The notes below the pieces were generated by a model. It had not been told where the DNA came from. It saw only the letters and a program-made list of their open reading frames with translations, and did not search any database. A stretch of DNA of 64,000 nt from Bacteroidales bacterium (GTDB taxonomy: Bacteria; Bacteroidota; Bacteroidia; Bacteroidales; UBA932), in assembly GCA_017443025.1 (NCBI GenBank), contig JAFSPG010000018.1, positions 62,001 through 126,000 of the forward strand, given 5' to 3'. Both the position numbers and the translations under genes were made by a program. Positions 44,511-52,694 of this stretch are shown here, in pieces (the first letter of the stretch is position 1; every line of letters starts with the position of its first letter).

Positions 44511-45932
44511 ATGTCTAAATACTTTATAAACAGTGATTTTATGCTGCGCAGCGAGGCTGCGATGGAGCTTTATCACCATCATGCGGAGCACCAGCCGATC
44601 ATCGACTATCACTGCCACCTCGTGCCTCAGCAGATTGCAGAGAACATCCAATTCCGCGACATTACCCAGCTATGGCTGGTAGACGGCAATTACGGCGACC
44701 ATTACAAATGGAGGGCGATGCGGGCAAACGGAGTACCCGAAGACTACATTACCGGAGGCAAGCATTCCTCCTGGGAAACCTTCAGCAAGTGGGCCGAGAC
44801 CGTCCCTTATACGATGAGGAACCCTCTGTATCACTGGACACATCTTGAGCTCAGCCGCGTTTTCGGCATCAACAAACTGCTTTGCCCCGCCACCGCAAGG
44901 GAGATTTTCGAAGAGTGCAATGCCAAACTCGCCACCCCTGAATTCCGCGGACAGGCCCTTATTCGCAAATTCGGAGTAGAGGTAGTATGCACGACTGACG
45001 ACCCCGCCGACGACCTCCGCTATCATAAACAGATTGCCGAGCATCCCTTCGGCACCAAGGTCATCCCCGCCTGGCGGCCCGATAAAGCCATGGCCATTGA
45101 GAACCCGACGACATACAAAGCATATATTGACAAACTCGGCGAAGCCGCCGGAATGGAAATCCGTTCATTTTCCGACCTGATTGATGCCCTGCAGAAGCGC
45201 CACAATTTCTTTGCCTCTATGGGCTGCAAGCTGTCGGACCACGGTCTGGAAACTTTCTATGCTGATGATTACACCCAGGCAGAGGTCGAAGCCATTTACA
45301 AGAAGGTTCTGGCCGGGAAGGCTCCTTCGGAAGAAGAACTCGGAAAGTTCCGCAGCGCATTCCTTCACGATATGGCCGCAATGGACGCCAAGGCCGGATG
45401 GGCCCAGCAATTCCACGTGGGCGCAATTCGCAACAATAATTCCAAGATGTTCGGACTCATCGGCCCTGATACCGGATACGACGCAATACACGATTTGCCG
45501 ATGGCGGCCGCCGGACACAGGTTCTTCGACCGTCTCGCCTCCGAAGACGCCCTCGCCAAAACCATTCTCTACTGCCTCAACCCCAAGGACAACGAGGTGA
45601 TGATGACCATGGCCTACACTTTCAACGATGGTTCCTTCCCCGGAAAGATGCAGTTCGGCTCGGGATGGTGGTTCCTCGACCAGGAAATCGGAATGCGCCG
45701 CCAAATCGACGCCCTCAGTGTCCTCGGCCTTCTGAGCCGCTTCGTGGGAATGCTCACCGACAGCCGGAGCTTTATCTCCTACCCTCGCCACGAGTACTTC
45801 AGAAGAATTCTGTGCGATGTCCTCGGCAAGGATATAAAGGACGGCAAACTCCCCGTCTCCGAGCTCAACTTCCTCGGCAAGATGGTGGAAGACATCTCCT
45901 ACAACAACGCCAAGAATTACTTTAACTTTTAA
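44511..45932 (+). CDS. uxaC: Uronate isomerase
   Basis: The 473-residue metal-dependent isomerase of the amidohydrolase superfamily converts galacturonate to tagaturonate and glucuronate to fructuronate. The N-terminal metal-binding pair is visible in PIIDYHCHLVPQQIAEN. Further signatures are LYHWTHLELSRVFGI, CTTDDPADDLRYH, AQQFHVGAIRNNN and a C-terminal GWWFLDQEIGMRRQIDAL/SYPRHEYFRRILC. It is the first gene of the rightward uronate operon, followed 45 bases later by uxaA. A dispersed repeat fills most of that gap. Confidence 0.96.
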   Translation: MSKYFINSDFMLRSEAAMELYHHHAEHQPIIDYHCHLVPQQIAENIQFRDITQLWLVDGNYGDHYKWRAMRANGVPEDYITGGKHSSWETFSKWAETVPYTMRNPLYHWTHLELSRVFGINKLLCPATAREIFEECNAKLATPEFRGQALIRKFGVEVVCTTDDPADDLRYHKQIAEHPFGTKVIPAWRPDKAMAIENPTTYKAYIDKLGEAAGMEIRSFSDLIDALQKRHNFFASMGCKLSDHGLETFYADDYTQAEVEAIYKKVLAGKAPSEEELGKFRSAFLHDMAAMDAKAGWAQQFHVGAIRNNNSKMFGLIGPDTGYDAIHDLPMAAAGHRFFDRLASEDALAKTILYCLNPKDNEVMMTMAYTFNDGSFPGKMQFGSGWWFLDQEIGMRRQIDALSVLGLLSRFVGMLTDSRSFISYPRHEYFRRILCDVLGKDIKDGKLPVSELNFLGKMVEDISYNNAKNYFNF

Positions 45933-45940
45933 GCGTCACC

Positions 45941-45974
45941 CTGTCATTTCGACCGAAGCGTAGTGGAGAAATCT
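45941..45974 (+). repeat. Dispersed CATTTCG-type repeat between uxaC and uxaA
   Basis: The copy (CTGTCATTTCGACCGAAGCG, then TAGTGGAGAAATCT) fills the uxaC-uxaA gap almost completely. Its GGAGAA (45965-45970) lies 7 bases before the uxaA ATG, so the repeat supplies what looks like the ribosome binding site. Confidence 0.85.
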
Positions 45975-45977
45975 TTA

Positions 45978-47561
45978 ATGAACTATATCAGAATCCACCC
46001 CTCAGACAACGTGGCCGTTGCCTTGGAAAACCTCCACAAAGGTGAGGTTGTTGAAGGTGTAACCCTGCTTTGCGATATTCCGCGCGGGCACAAAGTCCTT
46101 CTCTGCGACCTCCGCGCCGGCGACAACGTAATAAAGTACGGCTATCCTATCGGACATCTTACACGCCCGGGAGCCGCAGGTTCACTGGTGGACCACAGTT
46201 GCATCAAGACCAACCTCGAGGGCCTGCTGGAATATAAATACGAGCCCGTCCGGGAGGTAATTTCAAACATCTCTCCCTCGGTCATTTCGAGCTACCATTC
46301 ATCCTGTCATTTCGAGCGGAGCCCGAAGGGCGGAGTCGAGAAATCTCCTTCATTCCTCGGCTTCCGAAGGGCCGACGGGCAGGTAGGTATCCGCAACCAG
46401 ATATGGGTAATCCCCACCGTAGGCTGCGTCAACGGCGTATGCCAGCAGATAGTCGAGCGCTTTAAGTCTGTCATTTCGAGCGCCCCCTCTGTCATTTCGA
46501 GCGAAGGCGCAGCCGTAGTCGAGAAATATTCCGTCGACGCCATAGTCGCCTTCCCTCATAATTACGGCTGCTCCCAGCTCGGCGACGACCACGAGAATAC
46601 CCGCCGCATCCTCGCCGACATGGTACACCATCCCAATGCCGGAGGCGTGCTGGTGGTGAGCCTCGGCTGCGAGAACAATCAGCTCGACGCCTTCCGGGAG
46701 CTCGTCGGCCCCGTGGACGAATCCCGCGTACGGATGTTCGTCACCCAGAAAGTCGAAGACGAAGTGGAATACGGCCTTCAGCAACTCCGCGAGATTTACG
46801 AAGTGGCATCCAAAGACAGGCGTGAGGCCATCCCGGTATCTGAACTCAAGGTCGGCCTCAAGTGCGGCGGCTCCGACGGCCTGAGCGGAATCACAGCAAA
46901 TCCCCTTCTCGGTGTCTTCTCCGACTGGCTGGTCGGCCAGGGAGGCACGGCGGTCCTTACGGAGGTACCCGAAATGTTCGGAGCAGAGACCATACTGATG
47001 AACCGCTGCAAGGACAAAGCCACCTTCGACAAGACCGTCTCCCTTATCAACGATTTCAAGGAATACTTCATAAAACAGGGAATGCCGGTATATGAGAATC
47101 CTTCGCCCGGCAACAAAGCCGGAGGAATCTCCACGCTTGAAGAAAAATCTCTTGGCTGCACGCAGAAATGCGGCGGAAGCACCGTCTGCGACATTCTTAA
47201 ATACGGCGAACGCCTGAGCACGAAGGGTCTCAACCTTCTGAGTGCGCCTGGCAACGACCTCGTAGCCTCCACCGCGCTTGCCGCAGCCGGCTGCCAGATA
47301 GTGCTCTTCACCACGGGTCGCGGCACTCCCTTCGGCAGCTTCGTGCCCACGATGAAGATTTCCACCAACTCGGCCCTGGCAGGAAGCAAGCCTCACTGGA
47401 TAGACTTCAATGCCGGGATTCTGGCCGAGGATGCCCCTATGAAAGAAGTAGCGAAGAGTTTTATTGATTTCGTTCTCGAAGTCGCCTCCGGCAAGCTTGT
47501 CAGAAGCGAGGAAAGCGATTTCCGTGAGATAGCGATATTTAAACAAGGAGTAACACTGTAA
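45978..47561 (+). CDS. uxaA: Altronate dehydratase carrying two repeat-derived in-frame insertions
   Basis: The 527-residue enzyme dehydrates altronate to 2-keto-3-deoxygluconate. It has an N-terminal SAF-type domain (residues 1-90) and the large catalytic domain with GFRRADGQVGIRNQIWVIPTVGCVN, FPHNYGCSQLGDDHENTRRIL, GLKCGGSDGLSGITANP and LGCTQKCGGSTVCDIL. It is about 30 residues longer than E. coli UxaA (495). The excess maps to residues 96-124 and 164-184, which are encoded by CATTTCG-type repeats (peptides such as PSVISS, FERSPKGGVEKS). Both insertions lie between conserved blocks and keep the frame, so function is probably retained. ATG 45978 is preferred over the in-repeat GTG at 45963. 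It overlaps uxaB by one base. Confidence 0.95.
   Translation: MNYIRIHPSDNVAVALENLHKGEVVEGVTLLCDIPRGHKVLLCDLRAGDNVIKYGYPIGHLTRPGAAGSLVDHSCIKTNLEGLLEYKYEPVREVISNISPSVISSYHSSCHFERSPKGGVEKSPSFLGFRRADGQVGIRNQIWVIPTVGCVNGVCQQIVERFKSVISSAPSVISSEGAAVVEKYSVDAIVAFPHNYGCSQLGDDHENTRRILADMVHHPNAGGVLVVSLGCENNQLDAFRELVGPVDESRVRMFVTQKVEDEVEYGLQQLREIYEVASKDRREAIPVSELKVGLKCGGSDGLSGITANPLLGVFSDWLVGQGGTAVLTEVPEMFGAETILMNRCKDKATFDKTVSLINDFKEYFIKQGMPVYENPSPGNKAGGISTLEEKSLGCTQKCGGSTVCDILKYGERLSTKGLNLLSAPGNDLVASTALAAAGCQIVLFTTGRGTPFGSFVPTMKISTNSALAGSKPHWIDFNAGILAEDAPMKEVAKSFIDFVLEVASGKLVRSEESDFREIAIFKQGVTL
46280..46346 (+). repeat. CATTTCG-type repeat inside uxaA, first site
   Basis: A partial copy (46280-46292) is followed by a full copy (46304-46346) that starts CTGTCATTTCGAGCGGAGCC and ends GTCGAGAAATCT. 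Both are read in frame, giving PSVISSYHSSCHFERSPKGG and then VEKS between the N-terminal and catalytic domains. Confidence 0.88.
46468..46528 (+). repeat. CATTTCG-type repeat inside uxaA, second site
   Basis: A partial copy (46468-46482) and a full copy (46489-46528, ending GTCGAGAAATAT) are read in frame as KSVISSAPSVISSEGAAVVE. The arrangement, partial copy then full copy, is the same as at the first site. Confidence 0.88.
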
Positions 47562-49000
47562 TGGAAAGATTAAACCGAAAGAGCGCGCCCAAGGCGAAGA
47601 CTTACACAGAGAAGGTGATTCAGTTCGGAGAAGGCAACTTCCTCCGCGCATTCATCGACTGGATTATCTGGAAGACCAATCAGAAAACTGATTTCAACGG
47701 CTCCGTAGTAATCGTTCAGCCTATCGACAAAGGTCTGGTGGACGTACTCAACGAGCAGGACGGCCTCTACCACCTCAACCTCCAGGGCCTTCAGGACGGC
47801 AAGCCGGTCGACAGTCTTGAAATGATAGACGTCGTTTCGAGGGGAATCAATCCTTTCACCGATTTCGGGGCCTATCTCGCCCTGGCGGAACAGCCTGAGA
47901 TTCGCTTTGTCATTTCCAATACCACCGAGGCCGGCATCGCCTTCGACCCGTCTTGCAAACTCGATGACAAGCCCGCCGCTTCCTATCCCGGCAAACTCAC
48001 CCAACTGCTGTATCACCGCTGGAAACATTTCGCCGGCGCGAAGGACAAAGGCCTTATCATCTTCCCCTGCGAGCTGATTTTCGAGAACGGGAAGCATCTC
48101 AAGGAATGCATCCGCCAGTATATCAGCCTCTGGAAGCTGGAAGCGGAATTTGCCAACTGGTTTGAAAATGCCTGCGGCGTATATTCCACACTCGTCGACA
48201 GAATCGTTCCGGGATATCCCCGCGACAATGCCGCTGCCCTCTGCGAGCGTGCCGGCTACGAGGACCATCTTCTCGATAAGGCCGAAATTTTCCACCTGTG
48301 GGTGATTGAGGCGCCCAAGGAGATTGCTCTCGAGTTCCCGGCCGACAAAGCCGGCCTTCACGTGCTTTTCGTCCCTTCGGAGGCCCCGTATCACGAGAGA
48401 AAGGTAACTCTGCTGAACGGCCCTCATACCGTTCTGAGCCCGGTCGGATATCTCAGCGGCCTGAATACCGTCAAGGAATGCTGCGAAGACCCTGAGATTG
48501 GCAAGTTCGTCCGCAAAGTGATGTACGAAGAACTCCTGCCAACTCTTAATCTTCCGAAAGAAGAGCTGGAAAAATTCGCAGGCGACGTAATGGAGCGCTT
48601 CCGCAATCCTTTCGTCAAGCATTTCGTCACATCGATTATGCTCAACTCCTTCCCTAAATACAAAACCCGCGACCTTCCGGGCCTCAAAACGTATCTTGAG
48701 CGTAAAGGCGAGCTCCCGAAGGGCCTTGTCCTCGGCCTTGCCGGAATCTGCACCTATTACAAAGGCGGAAAGAGGGGCGAAGATGAGATTGTCCCCAACG
48801 ACGATCCAAAGATAATGGAACTTCTCAAGGGGCTGTGGGCAAGCGGCGACGTGCGTAAGGTTGCCGAAGGCGTGCTTGCAGCGGATTTCATCTGGGGCGA
48901 AGACCTCAACGCCATTCCCGGACTTACCGGACTTCTGGCCGAAGACCTTGAAACTATTCAATCCAAGGGTATGCGCGAAGCCGTAAAAACAGTTATCTAA
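47561..49000 (+). CDS. uxaB: Tagaturonate reductase
   Basis: The 479-residue NAD-dependent enzyme of the mannitol dehydrogenase family reduces tagaturonate to altronate. The Rossmann motif is VIQFGEGNFLRAFIDWII. Later signatures are FVISNTTEAGIAF, FPCELIFENGKHLKECIRQY and the C-terminal domain with DVMERFRNPFVKHFVTSIMLNSFPKY. Its ATG overlaps the uxaA stop by one base (TAATG), so the two are translationally coupled. It ends just before a dispersed repeat that separates it from the transporter gene. Confidence 0.95.
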   Translation: MERLNRKSAPKAKTYTEKVIQFGEGNFLRAFIDWIIWKTNQKTDFNGSVVIVQPIDKGLVDVLNEQDGLYHLNLQGLQDGKPVDSLEMIDVVSRGINPFTDFGAYLALAEQPEIRFVISNTTEAGIAFDPSCKLDDKPAASYPGKLTQLLYHRWKHFAGAKDKGLIIFPCELIFENGKHLKECIRQYISLWKLEAEFANWFENACGVYSTLVDRIVPGYPRDNAAALCERAGYEDHLLDKAEIFHLWVIEAPKEIALEFPADKAGLHVLFVPSEAPYHERKVTLLNGPHTVLSPVGYLSGLNTVKECCEDPEIGKFVRKVMYEELLPTLNLPKEELEKFAGDVMERFRNPFVKHFVTSIMLNSFPKYKTRDLPGLKTYLERKGELPKGLVLGLAGICTYYKGGKRGEDEIVPNDDPKIMELLKGLWASGDVRKVAEGVLAADFIWGEDLNAIPGLTGLLAEDLETIQSKGMREAVKTVI

Positions 49001-49028
49001 TGTCATTTCGAGCGAAGCCGAGAAATCT
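49001..49028 (+). repeat. Dispersed CATTTCG-type repeat between uxaB and the transporter
   Basis: TGTCATTTCGAGCGAAGCCG then AGAAATCT directly follows the uxaB stop codon and makes up most of the 40-base gap. It is the cleanest copy in the window and defines the consensus. Confidence 0.88.
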
Positions 49029-49040
49029 TAAAAAAGTTAT

Positions 49041-50543
49041 ATGAGCACACAAAGTAAACTGATGAGCAACTGGCGCTGGTGGATATGCAGTCTTCTTTTC
49101 GTGGCCACCACCGTCAATTACCTCGACCGCCAGGTGCTGTCGCTGACTTACGAAGAATTCATCAAGCCCGAATTCCACTGGACAGACGCTCATTACGGCA
49201 CAATTACCAGTTTCTTCTCCATCTTCTATGCAATCTGCTGCCTGTTCGCAGGAAAATTTATCGACTGGATGGGCACGAAGAAGGGCTATCTTATTTCGAT
49301 AGGGGTGTGGTCAGCCGGCGCCTGCATGCACGCAGCCTGCGGCTGGGCTGCAGCCTACATCACCGGGCTTGAATCATCCGCCGCACTGCGCGGGCTGGAA
49401 GTTGGCTCCGAGATAGCACTGGCCATATCGACAACCTCTGTTTACCTGTTCCTGCTATGCCGCGGCATCCTGGCCTTAGGCGAAGCCGGAAACTTCCCGG
49501 CGGCCATCAAGGTGACGGCGGAATACTTCCCCAAGAAAGACAGGGCCTTCGCCACGTCGCTCTTCAATGCCGGAGCTTCGGTGGGTGCCCTCTCGGCTCC
49601 TCTGATGATTCCGCCGCTGGCCAGCGCCTTCGGCTGGGAATGGGCTTTCATCATTATCGGCGGCCTCGGCTTCATATGGATGTTCTTCTGGCAGTTCATG
49701 TATGAAAAGCCCGAAAAGAGTTCCCGAGTAAACAAGGCCGAGCTGGAATACATCCACCAAGATGACGAAGAGAAGATTTCTCCACTCGCTTCGCTCGGTC
49801 GAAATGACAATATAGATTCTGTCATTTCGAGCGAAGCCGAGAAATCTGCCGAAGAAAAGCCTATCCCCTTCCTCAAGTGCTTCAGCTACCGTCAGACCTG
49901 GAGCTTCATCGCCGGAAAATTCTTTACCGACGGCGTATGGTGGTTCTTCCTCTTCTGGGCTCCGTCGTATTTCAGCAACCAGTTCCACGCCCCTGCTACA
50001 TCGGCTCTGGGCCAGTGGCTCATCTTTACCTTATATCTTATAGTGACGGTGGTTTCCATCGGCGGAGGATATCTCCCTAAGATTTTCGTCGATAAAAAGG
50101 GTATGCATCCGTATTCCGGGCGAATGCTCGCCATGCTGATATTCGCCTTCTTCCCCATTGCAGCCCTGTTCGCCCAGCCTCTGGGCGTACATCTGGACTC
50201 CCCCTGGTGGCCCGCAATACTCATCGGCCTCGCCGCTGCCGGACATCAGGCCTGGAGCGCCAACCTCTTCTCAACCGTAGGTGATATGTTCCCCAAGAGC
50301 ACCATCGCCACCATCACCGGAATCGGTGCAATGGCCGGAGGCCTGGGTTCGATGATTGTACAGAAAGTCGCCGGCACCCTGTTTACCTACGCCGAAGAGC
50401 AGGGAGCGGCCTTCACCTTCCTCGGCTTTGAAGGCAAGCCTGCCGGATATTTCATCATGTTCACCTTCTGCGGCCTGGCATATCTGTTTGCCTGGATTCT
50501 CATGAAATCCCTCGTCCCGAAATATAAACCCGTCAAATCATAA
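49041..50543 (+). CDS. MFS hexuronate transporter, ExuT-like
   Basis: The 500-residue inner-membrane protein belongs to the anion:cation symporter branch of MFS: WWICSLLFVATTVNYLDRQVLS in helix 1, LGEAGNFPAAIKVTAEYFPKKDRAFATSLFNAG in helix 4-5, and 12 predicted helices. ExuT-type members import galacturonate and glucuronate with protons, which fits its place after uxaC, uxaA and uxaB. The central cytoplasmic loop is enlarged by a repeat pair (residues about 245-270, ISPLASLGRNDNIDSVISSE), absent from typical members. Membrane segments are unaffected, so transport is probably kept. Confidence 0.91.
   Translation: MSTQSKLMSNWRWWICSLLFVATTVNYLDRQVLSLTYEEFIKPEFHWTDAHYGTITSFFSIFYAICCLFAGKFIDWMGTKKGYLISIGVWSAGACMHAACGWAAAYITGLESSAALRGLEVGSEIALAISTTSVYLFLLCRGILALGEAGNFPAAIKVTAEYFPKKDRAFATSLFNAGASVGALSAPLMIPPLASAFGWEWAFIIIGGLGFIWMFFWQFMYEKPEKSSRVNKAELEYIHQDDEEKISPLASLGRNDNIDSVISSEAEKSAEEKPIPFLKCFSYRQTWSFIAGKFFTDGVWWFFLFWAPSYFSNQFHAPATSALGQWLIFTLYLIVTVVSIGGGYLPKIFVDKKGMHPYSGRMLAMLIFAFFPIAALFAQPLGVHLDSPWWPAILIGLAAAGHQAWSANLFSTVGDMFPKSTIATITGIGAMAGGLGSMIVQKVAGTLFTYAEEQGAAFTFLGFEGKPAGYFIMFTFCGLAYLFAWILMKSLVPKYKPVKS
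49774..49847. repeat. Inverted plus direct CATTTCG-type repeat pair inside the transporter gene
   Basis: An inverted copy (49774-49808, ending GGTCGAAATGAC) and a direct copy (49819-49847, starting CTGTCATTTCGAGCGAAG) face each other across 10 bases, in frame. The pair can form a long hairpin in DNA or mRNA and encodes a hydrophilic loop extension. Confidence 0.88.
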
Positions 50544-50553
50544 CACTATCAAT

Positions 50554-52500
50554 ATGAAACGCCTCATTATTCTGGCAGTTTTACTGCTTTCAGGCGCTTA
50601 CGCCTTTGCACATAAACAGGTCAGCGCAACAAGCCCGGACGGACAGACCAAAGTCACCGTGACCATCTCCGACCGCATCTGGTATGATATTGAAAGTCAT
50701 GGAGAAACCCTGTTCAAGGACTGCCACATCGGCATAACTCTCAGAGACCGCACCCTTGGCTTGAAGCCCGTTCTCAAGGGCAAGAAGATTACCAAGGTGA
50801 ATGAGACAATCACCCCCATCCATCCCCTTAAGTCCAGCAAGGTTGAAAACAATTATACCCTGCTTACGCTCACCATGGGCGGAAACTACAAGTTGGAATG
50901 GAGAGTTTACGACGATGGTGTCGCCTACCGCTTCATAACTTCTCTCAAGGGAGATATCGAGGTGATGGAAGAAGATGGCACCTGGCAGCTTGCCGCTCCC
51001 TGCAAACTTGTTCTCCAGCAGCCCAAAAAATTCAAGACCAGCTGCGAAGAACTCTATACCGTCGTAGAAAGCGACCAGTGGAAATCCGACGACAAGATGA
51101 GCGAGCTTCCAATACTCATAATGGGTGAGAAGCAGAAGGTCCTGATTTCGGAGTTCGACCTTTTCGACTATCCAGGTACTTTCCTCAAATCCAACGAAGG
51201 CAACGCCTTCTCCATCATCCAGCCCAAGAATCCCCTCGAATATGAGGATAACGGCGACCGCAAACAGAAGATTCTCAAGGAGGCTGACTATGTGGCCAAA
51301 ACCTCCGGTTCCCGCACTTTCCCCTGGCGCTATATGCTGATTACCCAGCGCGACAGCCAGCTGGCGGAGAGCACCATGCCTGTGCGTCTGGCCCCCGCCA
51401 ACGTAATCGGCGACACTTCATGGATCAAACCAGGCCAGACCTGCTGGGACTGGCTCAACGGCATCCCCTTCGGACCCGACGTTAATTTCAAATCAGGTAT
51501 CAACTTCGATACTTTCAAGTATTTCGTAGACTTTGCCGCCCGCAACGGCATCGGCTATATGCTGATGGACGAAGGCTGGGCACTTGACACCCGCGACCCC
51601 TTCAGGACCAATCCCGAGGTACATCTTCCCGAGCTTATCGCTTATGCCAAGGACAAGGGCGTAGGCATCATCGTATGGCTGCCCTGGCTGACCGTAGAGC
51701 ACCACATGGACCTCTTCGAAAAATTCGAGGAATGGGGTATCAAGGGCGCGAAGATCGACTTTATGGACCGCCAGGATCAGTGGATGATCAACTTCTACGA
51801 GCGCGCCGCCAAGGAGGCCGCCAAGCATCATATCGTCATCGATTTCCACGGCGCTTTCCACCCCAGCGGACTTGATTACAAGTATCCTAACGTTCTCACT
51901 TATGAGGGTGTGCGCGGTATGGAATACAATGGCGGATGCTTCCCGGACAACAGCCTGTGGATGCCCTTCATCCGCAATGCCGTGGGCCCCATGGACTACA
52001 CTCCGGGCTCAATGCTCAACTACCAGCCTGAGCGTCATCACGGAGGACGCCCCATCTGCTCCGGTGTCGGAACCAAGTCGTTCAACATGGCCATCTTCGT
52101 CATCTTCGAGAGCAATCTTCAGATGCTGATGGACAACCCCTGCCGCTACGACCAGTGGCCCGACTGCCGCGACTTCCTGACAAGCGTACCCGTAAACTGG
52201 GACGAAACCCGCGTTCTTGAAGCCGAAGCCGGTCAGTACTGCATCACTGCCAAACGCAAGGGCGACAAGTGGTTCATCGGCGGCATCACCAACAGCACAG
52301 GCCGCGACTTCAACCTCAAGCTTGATTTCCTGCCCAAAGGCAAGGAATATAAGATGACCAGCTTCGCTGACGGTGTCAATGCCCATATCATCGCCATGGA
52401 CTATGTCAACAAGGTAAGTATGGTAAGCAACTCTACCGTCCTTCCAATCAGTATGGTCCGCAACGGCGGCTGGTGCGCCCGTCTCGACCCAGTGGAATAA
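50554..52500 (+). CDS. GH97 alpha-glycosidase, probably retaining alpha-galactosidase type
   Basis: The 648-residue secreted protein has a signal peptide (LIILAVLLLSGAYAFA), an N-terminal super-sandwich domain (SATSPDGQTKVTVTISD), a barrel and a C-terminal beta-domain. GH97 contains inverting alpha-glucosidases (SusB) and retaining alpha-galactosidases. The segment GAKIDFMDRQDQ (Asp near residue 402) resembles the retaining type, where Asp is the nucleophile. YEGVRGMEYN (Glu near 451) would be the acid/base. The specificity is inference. It is 10 bases downstream of the transporter gene and may release galactose or glucose side chains from pectin-type substrates before uronate uptake. Confidence 0.9.
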   Translation: MKRLIILAVLLLSGAYAFAHKQVSATSPDGQTKVTVTISDRIWYDIESHGETLFKDCHIGITLRDRTLGLKPVLKGKKITKVNETITPIHPLKSSKVENNYTLLTLTMGGNYKLEWRVYDDGVAYRFITSLKGDIEVMEEDGTWQLAAPCKLVLQQPKKFKTSCEELYTVVESDQWKSDDKMSELPILIMGEKQKVLISEFDLFDYPGTFLKSNEGNAFSIIQPKNPLEYEDNGDRKQKILKEADYVAKTSGSRTFPWRYMLITQRDSQLAESTMPVRLAPANVIGDTSWIKPGQTCWDWLNGIPFGPDVNFKSGINFDTFKYFVDFAARNGIGYMLMDEGWALDTRDPFRTNPEVHLPELIAYAKDKGVGIIVWLPWLTVEHHMDLFEKFEEWGIKGAKIDFMDRQDQWMINFYERAAKEAAKHHIVIDFHGAFHPSGLDYKYPNVLTYEGVRGMEYNGGCFPDNSLWMPFIRNAVGPMDYTPGSMLNYQPERHHGGRPICSGVGTKSFNMAIFVIFESNLQMLMDNPCRYDQWPDCRDFLTSVPVNWDETRVLEAEAGQYCITAKRKGDKWFIGGITNSTGRDFNLKLDFLPKGKEYKMTSFADGVNAHIIAMDYVNKVSMVSNSTVLPISMVRNGGWCARLDPVE

Positions 52501-52519
52501 AGTTCTCAACCAATTCGGT

Positions 52520-52550
52520 TTTGAGATTTTGGGAATAATCTTTATCTTTG
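52520..52550 (+). promoter_or_regulatory. Bacteroidota-type promoter for the small RNA
   Basis: A -33 TTTG (52520-52523) and a -7 TATCTTTG (52543-52550) are separated by 19 bases, the strongest match to the consensus in this part of the window. No protein start follows on this strand before the terminator. Confidence 0.75.
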
Positions 52551-52556
52551 CGGCGA

Positions 52557-52694
52557 GATATTAAATCGTGACACGGATGAGGTAATTCGCTAAGTGCAAA
52601 GTCCCCGCCTCGAGCCTCACCGAAAGGTAAACATCCTCCACGTAGTCTTGGGGCAAATTTAACAAGGATGGCTTTCAGGCCATCCTTGTTTTAT
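52557..52694 (+). ncRNA. Probable independent small RNA of about 140 nt, family not identified
   Basis: Between GH97 and the convergent XRE regulator gene, a canonical promoter and a strong intrinsic terminator bracket about 140 bases with no credible reading frame. The interior has structure: TGAGG (52578-52582) can pair with CCTCA (52615-52619), CCCC (52603-52606) with GGGG (52650-52653), and ACC-GAAA-GGT forms a tetraloop hairpin near 52619-52628. It lacks the conserved SRP RNA apical motif and is too short for tmRNA or RNase P RNA. 6S RNA, a Flavo-1-like RNA or an unknown Bacteroidota small RNA remain possible. Confidence 0.6.
52661..52694 (+). terminator. Intrinsic terminator of the small RNA
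   Basis: Perfect 12 bp stem (AACAAGGATGGC, 52661-52672, and GCCATCCTTGTT, 52679-52690) with loop TTTCAG and a short T run after it. The stop codon of the convergent XRE gene begins at the end of the hairpin, so it may serve both strands. Confidence 0.8.

Noticed and set aside
46350..47651. A 433-codon minus-strand frame opposite uxaA
   Set aside because: Shadow of uxaA; it covers conserved catalytic motifs of uxaA and has none of its own.
47570..49006. A 478-codon open frame on the minus strand, nearly the full length of uxaB
   Set aside because: uxaB has clear domain motifs and operon context. The antisense frame has no recognisable motif and arises from G/C-rich codon bias.
45941..49847. 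CRISPR array formed by the CATTTCG-type repeats
   Set aside because: Spacing is irregular, copies vary in length and orientation, and several lie inside intact coding sequence; no cas genes are present.
52557..52694. SRP RNA, tmRNA or RNase P RNA for the small RNA
   Set aside because: The conserved apical motif of SRP RNA is missing, no tmRNA tag frame or tRNA-like ends are seen, and the length is too short for RNase P RNA.
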